Source: Paraphysomonas bandaiensis
Taxonomy: Eukaryota; Chrysophyceae
Length of the DNA stretch: 64,000 nt
Reading direction: 5' to 3'
Assembly (NCBI GenBank): GCA_965644295.1
Contig: CBFFRP010000413.1
Coordinates: 1-64,000, forward strand
The notes under the pieces are model-generated. The model worked only from the letters and a program-made list of their open reading frames with translations. It had not been told where the DNA came from and ran no database searches. Position numbers and translations under genes: made by a program. Below are positions 35,827-46,672 of the stretch, one piece after another (positions within the stretch are counted from its first letter, which is position 1; every line of letters starts with the position of its first letter).

Positions 35827-37730
35827 TATTCTATATATATTTTTTATATATGACTAACGTTCAGCATTATATTTTACTTTAAACTGTCAATAGTGCCATG
35901 AAACAGATGATTTCTACCCCAGATATACTTTCTCACTGTGTCCTATACGTATTGATGTAAATGAGGACGTCAATCATTGTCACCTAGATATAGGGTGTTT
36001 TGTATCTTGATATCTACCATCTATCATAAATAGAATATTAGTGTTACCTGTGTAATACTCTGCAGAGGATTAATACGCCAGCCTATTAGTAGAATAGTAT
36101 GTTGACATGCATTACCAAGATACCTGGTAATCGTAGGTAGTATATATTGATTATTAATAACAAGATGCAATTTCTTCACTCTGGAAGTTGCTTGTAAGTA
36201 GTATTGTAATTGTAGACTTATCCATTGTTGTTGGTTTATTGCTATTATGGAAGAAGCGCCTAAGAAAGAGGTTCTAAGTTAAATGCAGCTATGGCGGTAC
36301 TAAGAATGGTGTTGGAAGAAAATGATCCACCAATGGCTAGTTACCCCAATGAAGAGTATGTCAGGAGCATTGGACTTGTGGTTGGATTAAATGATGCCGA
36401 TATCGACATACTGATATTGCACTAATACGCATACCTAATCGTCTCCCTGTAGGTGGTACCTATAACCTCTACATTTCCTACTGATAAGTATCCCTATTTA
36501 TATTAAAATGTACCTATAGGCACTGCCTACATGTATCAATACTACCTATAGGTGCTACCTAAAATACAATACCAATACGACCTAGAGGTACTATAAGTAA
36601 CAATAATATACACAGTATAATATATATATTGCAAAGTAGGAAATAATATAAAAGCAAGCAATAATGCAGATCTGTATCATGAATGAAAAGACGAAGCATG
36701 TATTCAATTAAAATAAGACTGTATTCGCATTAACATATTACGAAGTAAAAATTAACGGCAATTATTAATTAGAACCTACTAATATACATACCACGACAAA
36801 TCTGAACCAAAGCGTAAACTAGCTCCCAATCACCTGCTAAGAAGCAGAAGCATTGTGCACTTCAGATGTCTTCACCGCCAATCTGAGTTCAGTTAGCTTC
36901 CAAGGTAATGATAACATTTGTTCGTCCAAGCCATCTTACACCGATCTCACACCGAGATAACTTCTGGGGTACGATACTGATACAGAGGTGTATATATAGG
37001 AAATAATTTACCCAAAATATTGTTTCTATTAATTGCATGCATTAATAATACTAATATGAACGCTGCCCCCCATTGATGTATATTGAAGATGTTAGCGGTC
37101 ACATTACTTGAGTCCTTGAATTATCGGGAGAACTTCACAGGATGCATACTGAGCATACATTCTGCAATATAACGGCTCAAGCAGTATTTCATCCACCTGT
37201 AAGGGCTCTCTTCCACTTCACTGTCTCTTCTGAGGGTAATAACCACACACATGAATCAGTTGTCTCAAGCGGTTAAAAGTCATCGTACTGGTCTTGCACA
37301 GCATGAAGCTTGCGGTACAGTGAAGTCAAGTCAGTCCATTAACGACTCCATCAATCGTCCTTTGTTTTAATCTGCAGGTGGGGTCATAATTTCACCCCAC
37401 AATAGACTGTCTGTGTGTCTTTTGATGGTCATGACCCTCATATACAACACACTCCTGCCAGTATACCAGCAACCGTATATACAAAATACATACACTAATA
37501 ATACGTAATTTACACAATTTTACATTCGACCGTCCAACGATGGTATTTTTTTGTCGCATGTTGTGTCATGCTGCACAGCAGTCGGTGGGGGGTAACACCC
37601 TCTGCCTGGTATTTTGACCAGCATGCCCGATGCAAATCTCAACCCGAAAGGTGCATGTCATATATAGAACGCTTGTATCCATTAAATGACATTTTATCTG
37701 TAATACATAACTATAACTGATCGCTGTAGA
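35827..37730. other. Intergenic with one diverged element fragment
   Basis: Apart from the fragment at 36131-36425 (annotated separately), nothing is recognisable. Short imperfect repeats of ACCTATAGGTGCTACCT-like words occur at 36450-36600. The segment just before 37731 must hold the SNU23 promoter. Confidence 0.5.
36131..36425 (+). repeat. Diverged copy of the interior of the 5.7-7.4 kb element
   Basis: The order of words matches 6290-6595: TATATATTGATTATTAATAA, AAGATGCAATTTCTTCACT, TGGAAGTTGCTTGTAAGTAG, ATTGTAATTGTAGAC. A start-codon context (TATTATGGAAGAAGCGCC) aligned to ACCATGGAGGGAGAGCC and the coding words IGLVVGL follow. The ORF is broken by a stop and a frameshift. The terminal inverted repeats are not present here. 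Confidence 0.7.
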
Positions 37731-38594
37731 ATGGCAGTGAGTGATTAATGTGATTCGCGGAAACTATTTTGTTTACTGCGTTGCTCAGGGCGTGAGGCGC
37801 ACATGGGACAAAGAAGCTTACGAGGCTAAAGCGAAATTGCGTGCCGAGCAGGTATTGTACAAGTTTATATTTTGTACTGTTCACAAAGCACACCAATATA
37901 GGGCGATGATGCTGTGTCTGAGCAAAAGGAGAAGAAGATTGTGGCTTTGGATGAACAAGTAAAGGAAGAGTTCCAACCTGCCAACAAAGACAGCGCTGGG
38001 CCGATGGGTTCAGAGCGGGCATACTTAAAAGCCCGAGAAAGTAGAATAGATCTGGATAGTAAGGTTGGAAAGACACAAATTGTTACGTCTTCTGAAACCG
38101 AAGGTACCTCTGCGCCTGGTTGGTGGTGCGAGGTAAGATTACAGTAGGAGGTTAGCCTTGTCATTGCATCATTTTTAGGTTTGCAACTGCCTTCTTAAAG
38201 ACTCGACTAGTTACCTTGACCATATAAACGGCAAGAAACGTACGTAGCTGTGTACTCTGTGCATTGCGTGATATTGAATTGTATTCGGATAGATCAGAGA
38301 AATCTGGGCTACAGCATGCGTGTGGAACGGGCTGGGGTTGATCAAGTGAAAAACAGGTTGGCATTGCTGAAACGAAAAATAGCTGATCAAGCCTCCACGC
38401 CACGCTCTTCAGCTACTGAAGAATATGAAGCGCGTTTAGCCGTTCAACGTGCTGAAGAAGAGCTGAGAAAAAAGAAGAAAAAAGAAGAGTTGTGTGCAAG
38501 GAAAAAAGAAAAAGAAATTGCTGAGCTCGAGAGTGCGGATCCAGAAATAGCAGAGTTAATGGGCTTTGCGGGTTTCGGAAGTTCGAAGAAATGA
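37731..38594 (+). CDS. SNU23: SNU23/ZMAT2 homologue, U4/U6.U5 tri-snRNP zinc-finger protein
   Basis: Five coding exons (37731-37736, 37789-37851, 37902-38132, 38179-38239, 38293-38594) give 220 residues, the normal size. SNU23 belongs to the spliceosomal B complex and acts with tri-snRNP proteins near the 5' splice site during activation. Seen here: N-terminal RRTWDKEAYEAKA, the conserved SKVGKTQIVT segment, and a matrin-type C2H2 finger with C99, C102, H115, H121 (YLDHINGKKHQRNLG). The finger is followed by SMRVERAGVDQVKNRL, a Lys/Glu-rich helix and the signature C-terminus MGFAGFGSSKK. The finger is split by two introns. The first coding exon is only ATG GCA, placed because it has a good donor (GCA/GTGAGT) and matches the family's very short N-terminus. 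Introns are 52, 50, 46 and 53 nt. Confidence 0.92.
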
Positions 38595-38901
38595 GATTTA
38601 GATATTATGCTGATTATTGTACACTTAAACATTTGGTTTATACGTTTGAAAATAATTCCGAGATCGAAGTGGAAGTCATATGTATATGGGTGACATAAAC
38701 GGACGGAAGCTAATTCCAAAATTAGTTTTTTGTATTATTGAAGAAAGCTAATCTGTGAGATATTTGCCTTTTTACTCATCATAGTGTTTAGAGCATACAT
38801 ATGCGACGCTGTTATAGAGCCGGTGGTTATGAAGCTACTATGGATAAGGATGAAGTAGTGTAGGTAGTAGTTTCATATGATAGGTTGATAGTAGTCATGA
38901 C

Positions 38902-39627
38902 CAGGGCTGCGTATCAATTAATTGACGCAGGTTGTAGTCAATTATAATTGCAATTATTACTTGCTGTCTCAATTTCAACTATTGCAATTAACTGCAATTA
39001 ATTGCAATTATTTAGTACTAAAATACACTAGCTGCGAATATATCTACCTCAACTGACATTTCATTCCAGAGGCAACGATTCATGCGTAAAATCATAATTA
39101 GCACTAAATGTTGAGGAGTCAAGCTCTTGAGCAAGCCCGTCATAACAATCGTAGCTCTACTGAGCAACCTCTCAACCTTATTGGTTGTGCTATGCAAGTG
39201 TTTCATCCGTAACACGTTTGCTTGTTAAGTCTTGCTCGCTTCCGCTGCCTGCTACCATCAAACAAACGTTGCGCTGCGTCGTCATTCGGAGCTAGACTCG
39301 CACCGTCATAATCTTCTTCTTCCTCATCGAACAAATATATTTTAGTTTGATCCTTTGCCGTCCGAGTTACGGCTTCGTTGCCACATTGAATCTTCACGAC
39401 TGCCTTTTCGAAAGCAGCGTTAAAAATAATAGCAGCACTGTCGCCCAGATGACGCTCAACAATCGTTTTTATCAACTTTTCAGCATAAAAAGGTGGTTTT
39501 TTTAATATCAATTAATTGAAGCTAGCTGGAGTCAATTATAATTGCAATTATGAATCGATGTCCCAATTTCAATAATTGACAATTAATTGCAATTAATTGA
39601 AAATCAATTAATTGATACGCAGCCCTG
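38902..39627 (-). mobile_element. hAT element, internally deleted, with perfect TIRs and 8-bp TSD
   Basis: The ends are perfect 24-bp inverted repeats beginning CAGGGCTGCGTATCAATTAA (38902-38925 and 39604-39627). They are flanked by an exact 8-bp duplication, GTCATGAC (38894-38901 and 39628-39635), the size hAT transposases make. Subterminal AATTGCAATTATAATTG words are repeated on both sides. The 726-bp body keeps only the C-terminal end of a transposase on the minus strand, so it is a non-autonomous deletion derivative. Related fragments lie at 32909-34115 and 15101-15117. Confidence 0.92.
39018..39511 (-). pseudogene. hAT transposase C-terminal fragment
   Basis: Two overlapping minus-strand frames (39511-39203 and 39215-39018) carry one protein end broken by a frameshift near 39210. 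The first reads HLGDSAAIIFNAAFEKAVVK and an acidic stretch (FDEEEEDYDG), then RQRKRARL. The second continues with the HATC region (TTNKVERLLSRATIVM, MNRCLWNEM). The order matches the copy at 33640-34009. The N-terminal zinc finger and catalytic core are absent. Confidence 0.8.
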
Positions 39628-39654
39628 GTCATGACCAGTTGAGAAGATATTATA

Positions 39655-39965
39655 TGAGTATTATTATTATCAATAGGCGTTTAAGAGTAAGTGCTTAACT
39701 CTGATATTCTACCCTTTAGCGCTACGAAAGCTACTTGTGCGTTACCGCAAGCACCGAGGTGCAACCCCTTTCGCATTATCCCTCAAAGCAAACGCAGTGA
39801 GCAAACAGAATGTTGATATACCTGACATCTGTTAACTTCAGGATTTTTGAGTCATTCAGGTGAGCAACCTTTATGCTTGACTTCAGCTGGCAGCCGGTAC
39901 CTGTCACCTATCCCCCAGAACACCACGAAAAGGTGCGAGTCCAACTCTGTTGAGGGAAGATATGA
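39655..39965 (+). repeat. Dispersed structured repeat, copy C (internally deleted)
   Basis: It starts ATTATTATTATCAATAGGCG and carries the cleanest core: outer stem CGAAAG (39725-39730) with CTTTCG (39768-39773) enclosing two hairpins. The 3' portion is shortened compared with copy F. The text jumps from GGCAGCCGGTACCTGTCACC to CCCCCAGAACACCACGAAAA and ends GGTGCGAGTCCAACTCTGTTGAGGG. Confidence 0.88.
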
Positions 39966-42666
39966 GTAACAAGGCCAGCTTGAGGGTTGGAATGTACCCG
40001 ACTATTCGTACATACGGATGTAACGGACAATTAAGGCAACCCATACAGTATTGTGGAAGTATAAAATATATGTATGTATTCTGCGCGATGATATTATATA
40101 TTATAGGAGTTGGTGGAGATAAGCACCCACTGGTCTTGCTAAGAATTGTTTCAAACCGCTTTGGGGAATGTTAACGCATCCTTGACTGCTGGTAACTTAG
40201 TTTCCTCATCATCCTCTGGGGCTTGTGTGTCACTTGCTTTCGTCCACGGGTGCACGCAGTCATTTGAATCAACCGTGTTCCCTACCAGAGATGACTACAC
40301 ATAAGAATTCTCATTATTGTTAGAAATCGTTTCCATTTGAGTGTCATGGGCCTATAAACACAAACACACAAAAAGAAGGCGTAACGGGAATCCGGGGCGC
40401 TCAAGCGCATGACCACACTCTTGAAGGGCTATCCCAGTATATATTATCTTGGACTTCATTGGTTAGAGAGCACTGCCAGGAAATCCCAGTATAATATCAT
40501 TGGACTTCATATATCAATCAATCATTGATTGGTGTAACTCTACGGATTAGTAAAAGCACCAGGTTTAAATCGACCTGCTATAAGCTAAAATACAACCCGG
40601 TGGTTCTAAATAGTAGAAACGGCCTGGTTCTAATTTATTAGCCGATCACAACATCTTCACCAAATCCCTTGATACATTATTAGCCGAGTGGGCTACAGTA
40701 TAACATAACACTTTTTACTGACTACTCAATTCCAAATCTTCTATCTGAACTTAGTTTTTCCTTAAAAAACTAAGTTTAGATTAGGGTTAGAAAAACTAGG
40801 AGAATTTACAGTATTTAAGTGAAAATGTTTAAAGGTTTATTCTGTTTGTAGTATTAAACAGAGAGACAACATTTAATATATTAATTTTATTAACATTTAA
40901 GTAGACTTACAGAGTGTAACAGAGAATCATGTTTTCGTCTACCAGCAAACACGTTATCTGCCCTCATACTACCACTGTCAACCCATTGCTCATCATGATG
41001 AGCAACATAAGTGTACCTGCCAGCAGTCATTGCCCTACTTGTAACTACTTTTTTTCTAACCATTTTGTGCTTAAATTAAGTACGACCACCAATATACAGT
41101 GTCGGTCTAAAAAGTCACACAACGGTTGTAGTTTTTATAGAGCTTTCTGATAAGCCATTCATACAAAAAAATGGTGAAATTTATATTATTAATGAATGTG
41201 TCAAAACCTTGAAAACGTCAATAGTGAAAAATAGGTAAAGGTTATACGTATTTTATAATTAACTAATTGGTATATTTTTACTTTAACGACAGAACGAACG
41301 CTTCTCATGATTTGGCTGTAAAGATCCATACCTCTACAATGCTCTCTACAATATTCACTAATTGAAAGATACGGTGAGTCATACACTCTCTCGGCAAGAC
41401 ACCCTGAGCGTACTCGAGTATTTACATATAGGAGTGCTACTCGTACAAACGCATACATATACCAGCAATATAATAGTATACCGGTATAAGGTATAAGGTG
41501 TAGGAGAAAGTTGTTACGGTATTCAAAACTACTTCTCTATGAATACTCCTAAAAACGTGGAAAAATCCCACGTTTGCATAATGTTTACTTCTTGTACATG
41601 TGCTGGAGAGAAGCTCTTGGATGAAGGAGAACAGGCATACATCATTAGGGGTTTTTGTATGCTTTATTATCTATTCACATCACCTGTGCACGTAGACAGG
41701 GATGACAAGACCATCAATGTTAGCCACAGCGAGAGGCTCTAATACCCGTAGTCGATTCACTTAGTCATAGTAATACTACTGATATGACCAAAACTAATTT
41801 TGACTGAAATGAAGATACGTGGAAGGTCAAATACAGACCCAAAAATTAAGAAGCAATCTTGAAGTCTCTTACGCTAAGTTGCGATGGGATATTAATGACA
41901 GATACTTCTGTGTATGCATGTATGCATACGGAGGTCTATTGTTGAATATGTATTTTTACTAAGTCTATGATGTATCTAGTACCTAGTGTTCTCCAGATGG
42001 CAAATTGGAATGAGTTTGCCATTGTATTTTTGAGAGTGGTGAGTTATTAACGAAAGATCAAATGATAGAGGTAAACCATGTTCCTGGAATTTTTCAGCAG
42101 GTGATGTTGCATGTTATTCAGATTTTCCATCTGAACTCGTAGCAAGCAATGTTGGATGACTTCGCAGCTCTGGATCTCACATTTCACACCCAGTGCCCCA
42201 AAGAAGCATGTGACGTGGTTCATAAATGGCGAATGGAGCATCACGGTGCCAAACAAATATGATTAAAACTTAGAATGATAACAGGGTTTGCTATACCAAT
42301 GCCTAATTTGTCAAAAATTAAATGCTGATATATGCATTGAAAGGGTCAAAGGAGATATATGATATATGCCAGGAATATGGCATAGAATATACAGTATACG
42401 ATATCTGGAAAGCATTGTGACGACCTCTACGCAAAAGAAAATGAAAACCCAAGGGAATGTCAAGTCTTATAGCAGGCTGACTTCGTTTATTCTGGCGGCA
42501 GTGATGTTACTTCACTACAGCGACTGAAATATACGAAATATAGGGGTACTACATTGTACAAATGTATTCAGAGGTAGAAAACGCACAGATATTTCATACG
42601 TTGTGAAGTGTCATGGCAAATCGCCCTTTTCTTAGATAATTACTGCTACCTATTTACACATCACAG
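39966..42666. other. 2.7 kb with no supportable gene
   Basis: Several short frames occur (for example 40929-41150 plus, 41201-41458 minus, 41539-41742 plus). None has a domain, splice partner or convincing composition. At 40748-40777 AACTTAGTTTTT and AAAAAACTAAGTTT form a 12-bp inverted repeat with a 4-base spacer. Near 42110-42290 the plus strand shows protein-like but stop-broken text (MLDDFAALDLTFHTQCPKEA), possibly a decayed coding fragment of unknown origin. Confidence 0.5.
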
Positions 42667-43596
42667 TTACGTGGTATCACTGCCGCCATCGTACGACTTA
42701 CTACTATCTCTAGATCCCTGTTGAAGGGTAAGCATAACTTGTCTAGGAAAGCACATCATGGACCGGCCTTCACATAGAGTGTCCATGGTACAAAAGTTGA
42801 GATCTACGCTGTTGATGTCCACTTCTATAGCGGCGTTTCTTGCAGAGCCTCCCTGACCCACTGTTATCACAGCTATTCTCCTGGGGTCCACCCATCCCAA
42901 CACTGAGGGTAGAGGGTGTAGATCCCACTCATCCTCCCCATTGAAGTCCCGGTACACCACGAGAATTGCGCCCGGAAACAGTAGAGTGATACCAGCAGCA
43001 GTAGATAAGACACTTTCAAGCAACATTCCTCGTCCCATAGTGAGCAGACGACACCCCAGACTATTTAAGAAGGTGTAACTTCTAAATATAAGTCCAAACA
43101 AGACACACACACACCCTGAGACAAGTAGCAGTACTGAAATTACCCCGAAGAGTCCTCCTCTGGTAAATCCCTCTACCCCCGCAAGTGGCCCTTCTACTAC
43201 CACCGCGTGTAGGATGAAGCAGTACGTAAATGCCAATATGTCCTGCCGCGTTCGCACAACATCTTCTCTACGCATGTTCGATATAAGACTGTCATCCTCG
43301 TTACTGGCACTCTCCTCAACACGGTTTTCTTGTTCATACTCGAAATTTTTAACAGCCATATCTACTTGCTTCGTCTTGCCTCGACTGTACTTCTCATCCA
43401 CCACTCCATTCGCTGAACTTTCCACATTGCGCCTTTCACTCTCGTCCCAACGAGTTTCACCAGTAACATTCGAGTACCAGTAGTAATAGTTAGTTTCTTC
43501 GTCTAAATATCGAGTCTAATACATATATACACAATATCAAACTCAACTCGACAACTACAAAAACTAACATACCCACTCTTCTCCTTCTTCCGACAT
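42667..43596 (-). CDS. WW-domain membrane protein of unknown function
   Basis: Exons 43596-43573 and 43515-42667 join in phase 0 across a 57-nt intron (donor TGG/GTATGT, acceptor ATTAG/ACT) to give 290 residues. The junction completes a WW domain at the N-terminus: Trp8 comes from exon 1, then TRYLDEETNYYYWYSNVTGE and Trp31. WW domains bind proline-rich peptides. The Pro normally three residues after the second Trp is absent here (WDES), so binding may be altered. A charged linker precedes three hydrophobic segments at about 101-116, 129-153 and 173-196 that look like membrane helices. The C-terminal ~90 residues are soluble-looking and end SKSYDGGSDTT. I recognise no family for the membrane part. 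The N-terminal start is supported by the WW fold appearing only with this exon. Confidence 0.8.
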
Positions 43597-44232
43597 TTGT
43601 CTCATCACATCGCGATATACGCCACAAAAAGGCGATTTCCTACTCAAGGCTGATTCGAAGTGCTTCTGACCAAACTATCTCACTGGAAGATATATCTCAC
43701 GGGAGGAGTGCTGCTATCTAAATATGACTCTGACCACGTACAAGTCAATTTATTTGATTGAAACTTCGCTCCAAGCACACACTATAGAAATCCATATTTT
43801 CTGTTCATGGATTTCTCGATTTCCTTTAACGCAACAAAAATAGCCCATTCTATGCATGGACCTTTTTGGGTAAGTTTCGAAAAAGGTAGGTTTTTGTTTT
43901 TTATTAATCAACAATACTTAATAAATTACAAACTAAATTGCACAAACACATACAGTAAATGCATAAAAAATAGGCTGCATACTCATGAATTTATGCAGAT
44001 TTATGTTTTTTTAGGAGCCCCTCCGGACCCTATCCTACACTGTATACGGTATATGCATAAACATATGCAGAAACTGGGTCTGAATAGATTTTTATCCCAG
44101 ACTTTTTATGCATTTATGTATTTTATGCAATTTAGATAGTCACCCATGGTCATTGCAAAGCATCAACCACTTCATCGTATTTGCATATTGACATCAACTA
44201 GTCTTCGGACAAAAAGTTTATATTAAGTAAAT
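43597..44232. other. Divergent intergenic region between the WW protein and TAF8
   Basis: It must hold both promoters. A 110-codon plus-strand frame at 43807-44139 exists, but its composition reflects repeated TATGCATAA/TTTATGCA words (43945-44130) and I do not regard it as a gene. Confidence 0.5.
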
Positions 44233-45102
44233 ATGAGTGACGAGTTTTCGAGAGAAGTCACTCGGCGTGCGGTGGCAAGAGCGTGCCTTGCTTTGGACTA
44301 CAAGAACGCTCAGTCTTCTGCGCTTGACAGCCTAGCCGACGTCGTCAAGCACTTTATTCAGACCGTAGGTGTAGAAATGCACAACTGCGCCGAGACTTCT
44401 GGTCGCGCTGACCCTGGAATCTTCGACTGCAAATCTGCACTTAGTGCTGTGGTATATCACTGATCATATGTTATTCTGTATCTGACACAGGTGCAGGAGG
44501 GGTCAAAGATGCCCATTTGGAGAGAGCTGCAGACATTTGCTTTTGGTTCCCGTCATGGTAGCACTGGAAAGGTATCTACAGTGTGGTGCCAACCTTTTCC
44601 TGGTTCCGTGCCAACGTTCCCGACAGCAACTCCACTGCCCGCTACGGTTTCGGTACCCGCATCCGCTGAGTGTGTCGCCCCGAAACATAAATCTCTTTCA
44701 CACTTGCCGGCTCTTCCTCCATCTAGAACTTACTCCAGAACTCCAGGGAGCGCGGAGGAGGGTCTGAAGTATAGTGAGGGAAAACGCAAGGCGGCGGAGG
44801 TTGGGCTCTCGGAGGGCTCAAAGAGGGCCCGACGTATACAGGCGTCGAAGAACATACAGGCGTCACTGGCCAGACTAGATACCCACGACGCCAGTGCAAC
44901 TGAAGAATCAAAAGCGTCAAATTCTGACACAGAGGAGGTAAACGGGGGACCAGGTCTCCCCGTTGCAGCTACTGATGGAGGGTCGTCAGCACTAAACGTG
45001 GTAATTGACAAGTCTGCATCGGTAGTGAGCACCCTCCCGAAAGAGGAACAATTACTATTGGGATTGCAAGATGATGCACAGGACGGAGAATCCTCGCAGT
45101 GA
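44233..45102 (+). CDS. TAF8: TFIID subunit TAF8 homologue (histone fold)
   Basis: Two exons (44233-44451 and 44491-45102) join in phase 0 across a 39-nt intron to give 276 residues. TAF8 is a TFIID subunit that pairs with TAF10 through a histone fold and links TAF2 to the complex in RNA polymerase II initiation. Residues 8-73 match the bromodomain-associated histone fold (RRAVARACLALDYKNAQSSA, LDSLADVVKHFIQTVG, AETSGRADPGIFD). After a Pro-rich stretch comes HLPALPPSRTYSRTP (about 144-158), the short motif (P-P/F-x-x-x-TY-x-x-T) that follows the fold in TAF8, then a basic patch (KRARR) and an acidic, low-complexity tail. TAF3 has the same fold but ends in a PHD finger, absent here. Without splicing the frame stops three codons into the intron. 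Confidence 0.82.
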
Positions 45103-45843
45103 GTGATGATGTTAGTGCTAGATGACCGCCTTTAAGTCTGATCATGTTGCTCGGTTGTATATAAAGTGGAGTGAGCTTGGTGTAGAGTTTATTATGACGC
45201 GTCTATATAAGTTTTAGTCATATGTACTTTGTGCTGACGTATTGAAGACAACATTGAACAAAGGAAGCTTATGTATACATATTATGTACGGTGTTGGCGG
45301 TGTAAGTGACGTATTGGCTATGCTTCTGGTTGTAGCTGTAAGAATTGGACACCTCACTGAAGCTAACCATGCTCAAACCATACCTTAAATCTTAAGCGTG
45401 CTTTGTTGCACACAATATACGTCCAAGAAAGAGTCATGATTATTTATCTAAACACATCACCTAATATTCGCGTAACATCTGGTCTCCTTGTTGAGTTTTG
45501 CTGTTTGTGAGATATTAAAAGTTACATTTCTAAGGTTACTTGAAGAATACAGTAGTGATTAACAGTAGAACTAATGACATGATAGGAATAATCGTAGTGA
45601 TATATTGAAAGTCTTTTTATTTAGCAATAGGCGTTAAAAACCTGTACCAATATAGTGGCTAGTTGAATGCTAGACATACTAGTTAGACCTCTACCCATAA
45701 CTAATCAGCACAAATTCTATTATCCTACTATTTAACGCTACAGAAGCTGGTTGTGCGTCGCCGCAAGCACTAAGGTGCGACCACTTCCGTTCTTGATGTT
45801 AATTGCGTGATTCGCCATTGTCGTGTCCTAGGACTCACCGGTG
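45103..45843. other. Intergenic with repeat copy D
   Basis: TAF8 3' flank, then AT-rich sequence with no gene. The dispersed structured repeat occupies 45610-45800. Confidence 0.5.
45610..45800 (+). repeat. Dispersed structured repeat, copy D (5' half)
   Basis: It starts ATTTAGCAATAGGCGTTAAA. It has the longer spacer also found in copy F (CTAGACATACTAGTTAGACC, TCTACCCATAACTAATCAGC) and then the core AGAAGCTGGTTGTGCGTCGC, CGCAAGCACTAAGGTGCGAC, CACTTCCG. It stops at about 45800. Confidence 0.85.
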
Positions 45844-46401
45844 CTATATGATAGATGTGTATATAGTATATAGGGGACACGTTGTGCAACGTACAGCACA
45901 TGACAAGTGAAAGCAGTGATCAAAGTCCACTACTGCAACACTGGAACGCTTAAGACTACACATACATTGTGTGCAATTTGCATCGGGGACTGCCTTGTGT
46001 ACCTCACGGCAACCAGGGGAACACGGTACTATACCCTGCTGAGATTGGCGATCTGGTGGTCTTCCTTTAGGCATTGTGCCAAGTGGCTCGGAGGTATGTG
46101 GATGAAGGTCTTGCAAAAGGGTATGGCCTACTGTGAAGAAGCGTCGAAATCGACTCTTTTGCTGTCTTAGCCAGCGGTAGAGAGCACATGCAAGAGAGTA
46201 TATAGCTGGATAGGGGTGTGATATGAGGGTCATTCGGTGTGTCCAGCAACAGGGAGTCGAGAGGGAGTGTGATGGTGCAAAAGAGGCAATCATATCTGAT
46301 AGAGGAGAGTAGGACTGCGCAACAGAACTAGGTCTGTTAAGGTCGGGTACTCTGATAGACCTATGCACGAGATGATCATGATGATGGTCTGGAGGAGACA
46401 C
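45844..46401 (-). CDS. Hypothetical protein with Cys/His cluster
   Basis: This is a 185-codon minus-strand frame. The C-terminal third, possibly from an internal Met (MPKGRPPDRQSQQ, which includes an AT-hook-like GRP core), has regularly spaced Cys and His: PCSPGC, CTQCMC, then FDHCFHLSC and CTTC. This spacing is loosely RING- or PHD-like, but the metal ligands do not fit a named consensus well. The N-terminal part is His/Pro/Ser-rich without clear structure. Parts of the opposite strand are also open, so coding is uncertain. It lies between a structured-repeat copy and a hAT-like element. Confidence 0.3.
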   Translation of the reverse strand: MSPPDHHHDHLVHRSIRVPDLNRPSSVAQSYSPLSDMIASFAPSHSLSTPCCWTHRMTLISHPYPAIYSLACALYRWLRQQKSRFRRFFTVGHTLLQDLHPHTSEPLGTMPKGRPPDRQSQQGIVPCSPGCREVHKAVPDANCTQCMCSLKRSSVAVVDFDHCFHLSCAVRCTTCPLYTIYTSII

Positions 46402-46672
46402 TCGGACGTCCTCAGCGCCTTGTTAGTGTCTGTGTTGGTGCAGGGGGGTACAGGCTGAGGCATAGAGTGTCGGTGGAAGGAAGGTGACGGATAATTGTAG
46501 TGAAACTGAAAAATAAATATTGTCTATTCGATTAGGGTGTATAAGATCGTGTCTATTTAAGACCTGATAATACTGAATTGTAGTTGAGAGAATATAATTG
46601 CAGAGAATATCAATGGTTGATGAGATATATTGATCAGAATTATATTAATTAATTACTGCGCGAGTTCAAGTT

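Noticed and set aside
43807-44139. 110-codon plus-strand frame upstream of TAF8
   Set aside because: Composition follows repeated TATGCATAA words in promoter-side AT-rich DNA, with no domain or partner exon.
45907-46170. Plus-strand frame opposite the Cys/His ORF
   Set aside because: No regular motif; the minus strand has the more protein-like Cys/His pattern, though that call is itself weak.
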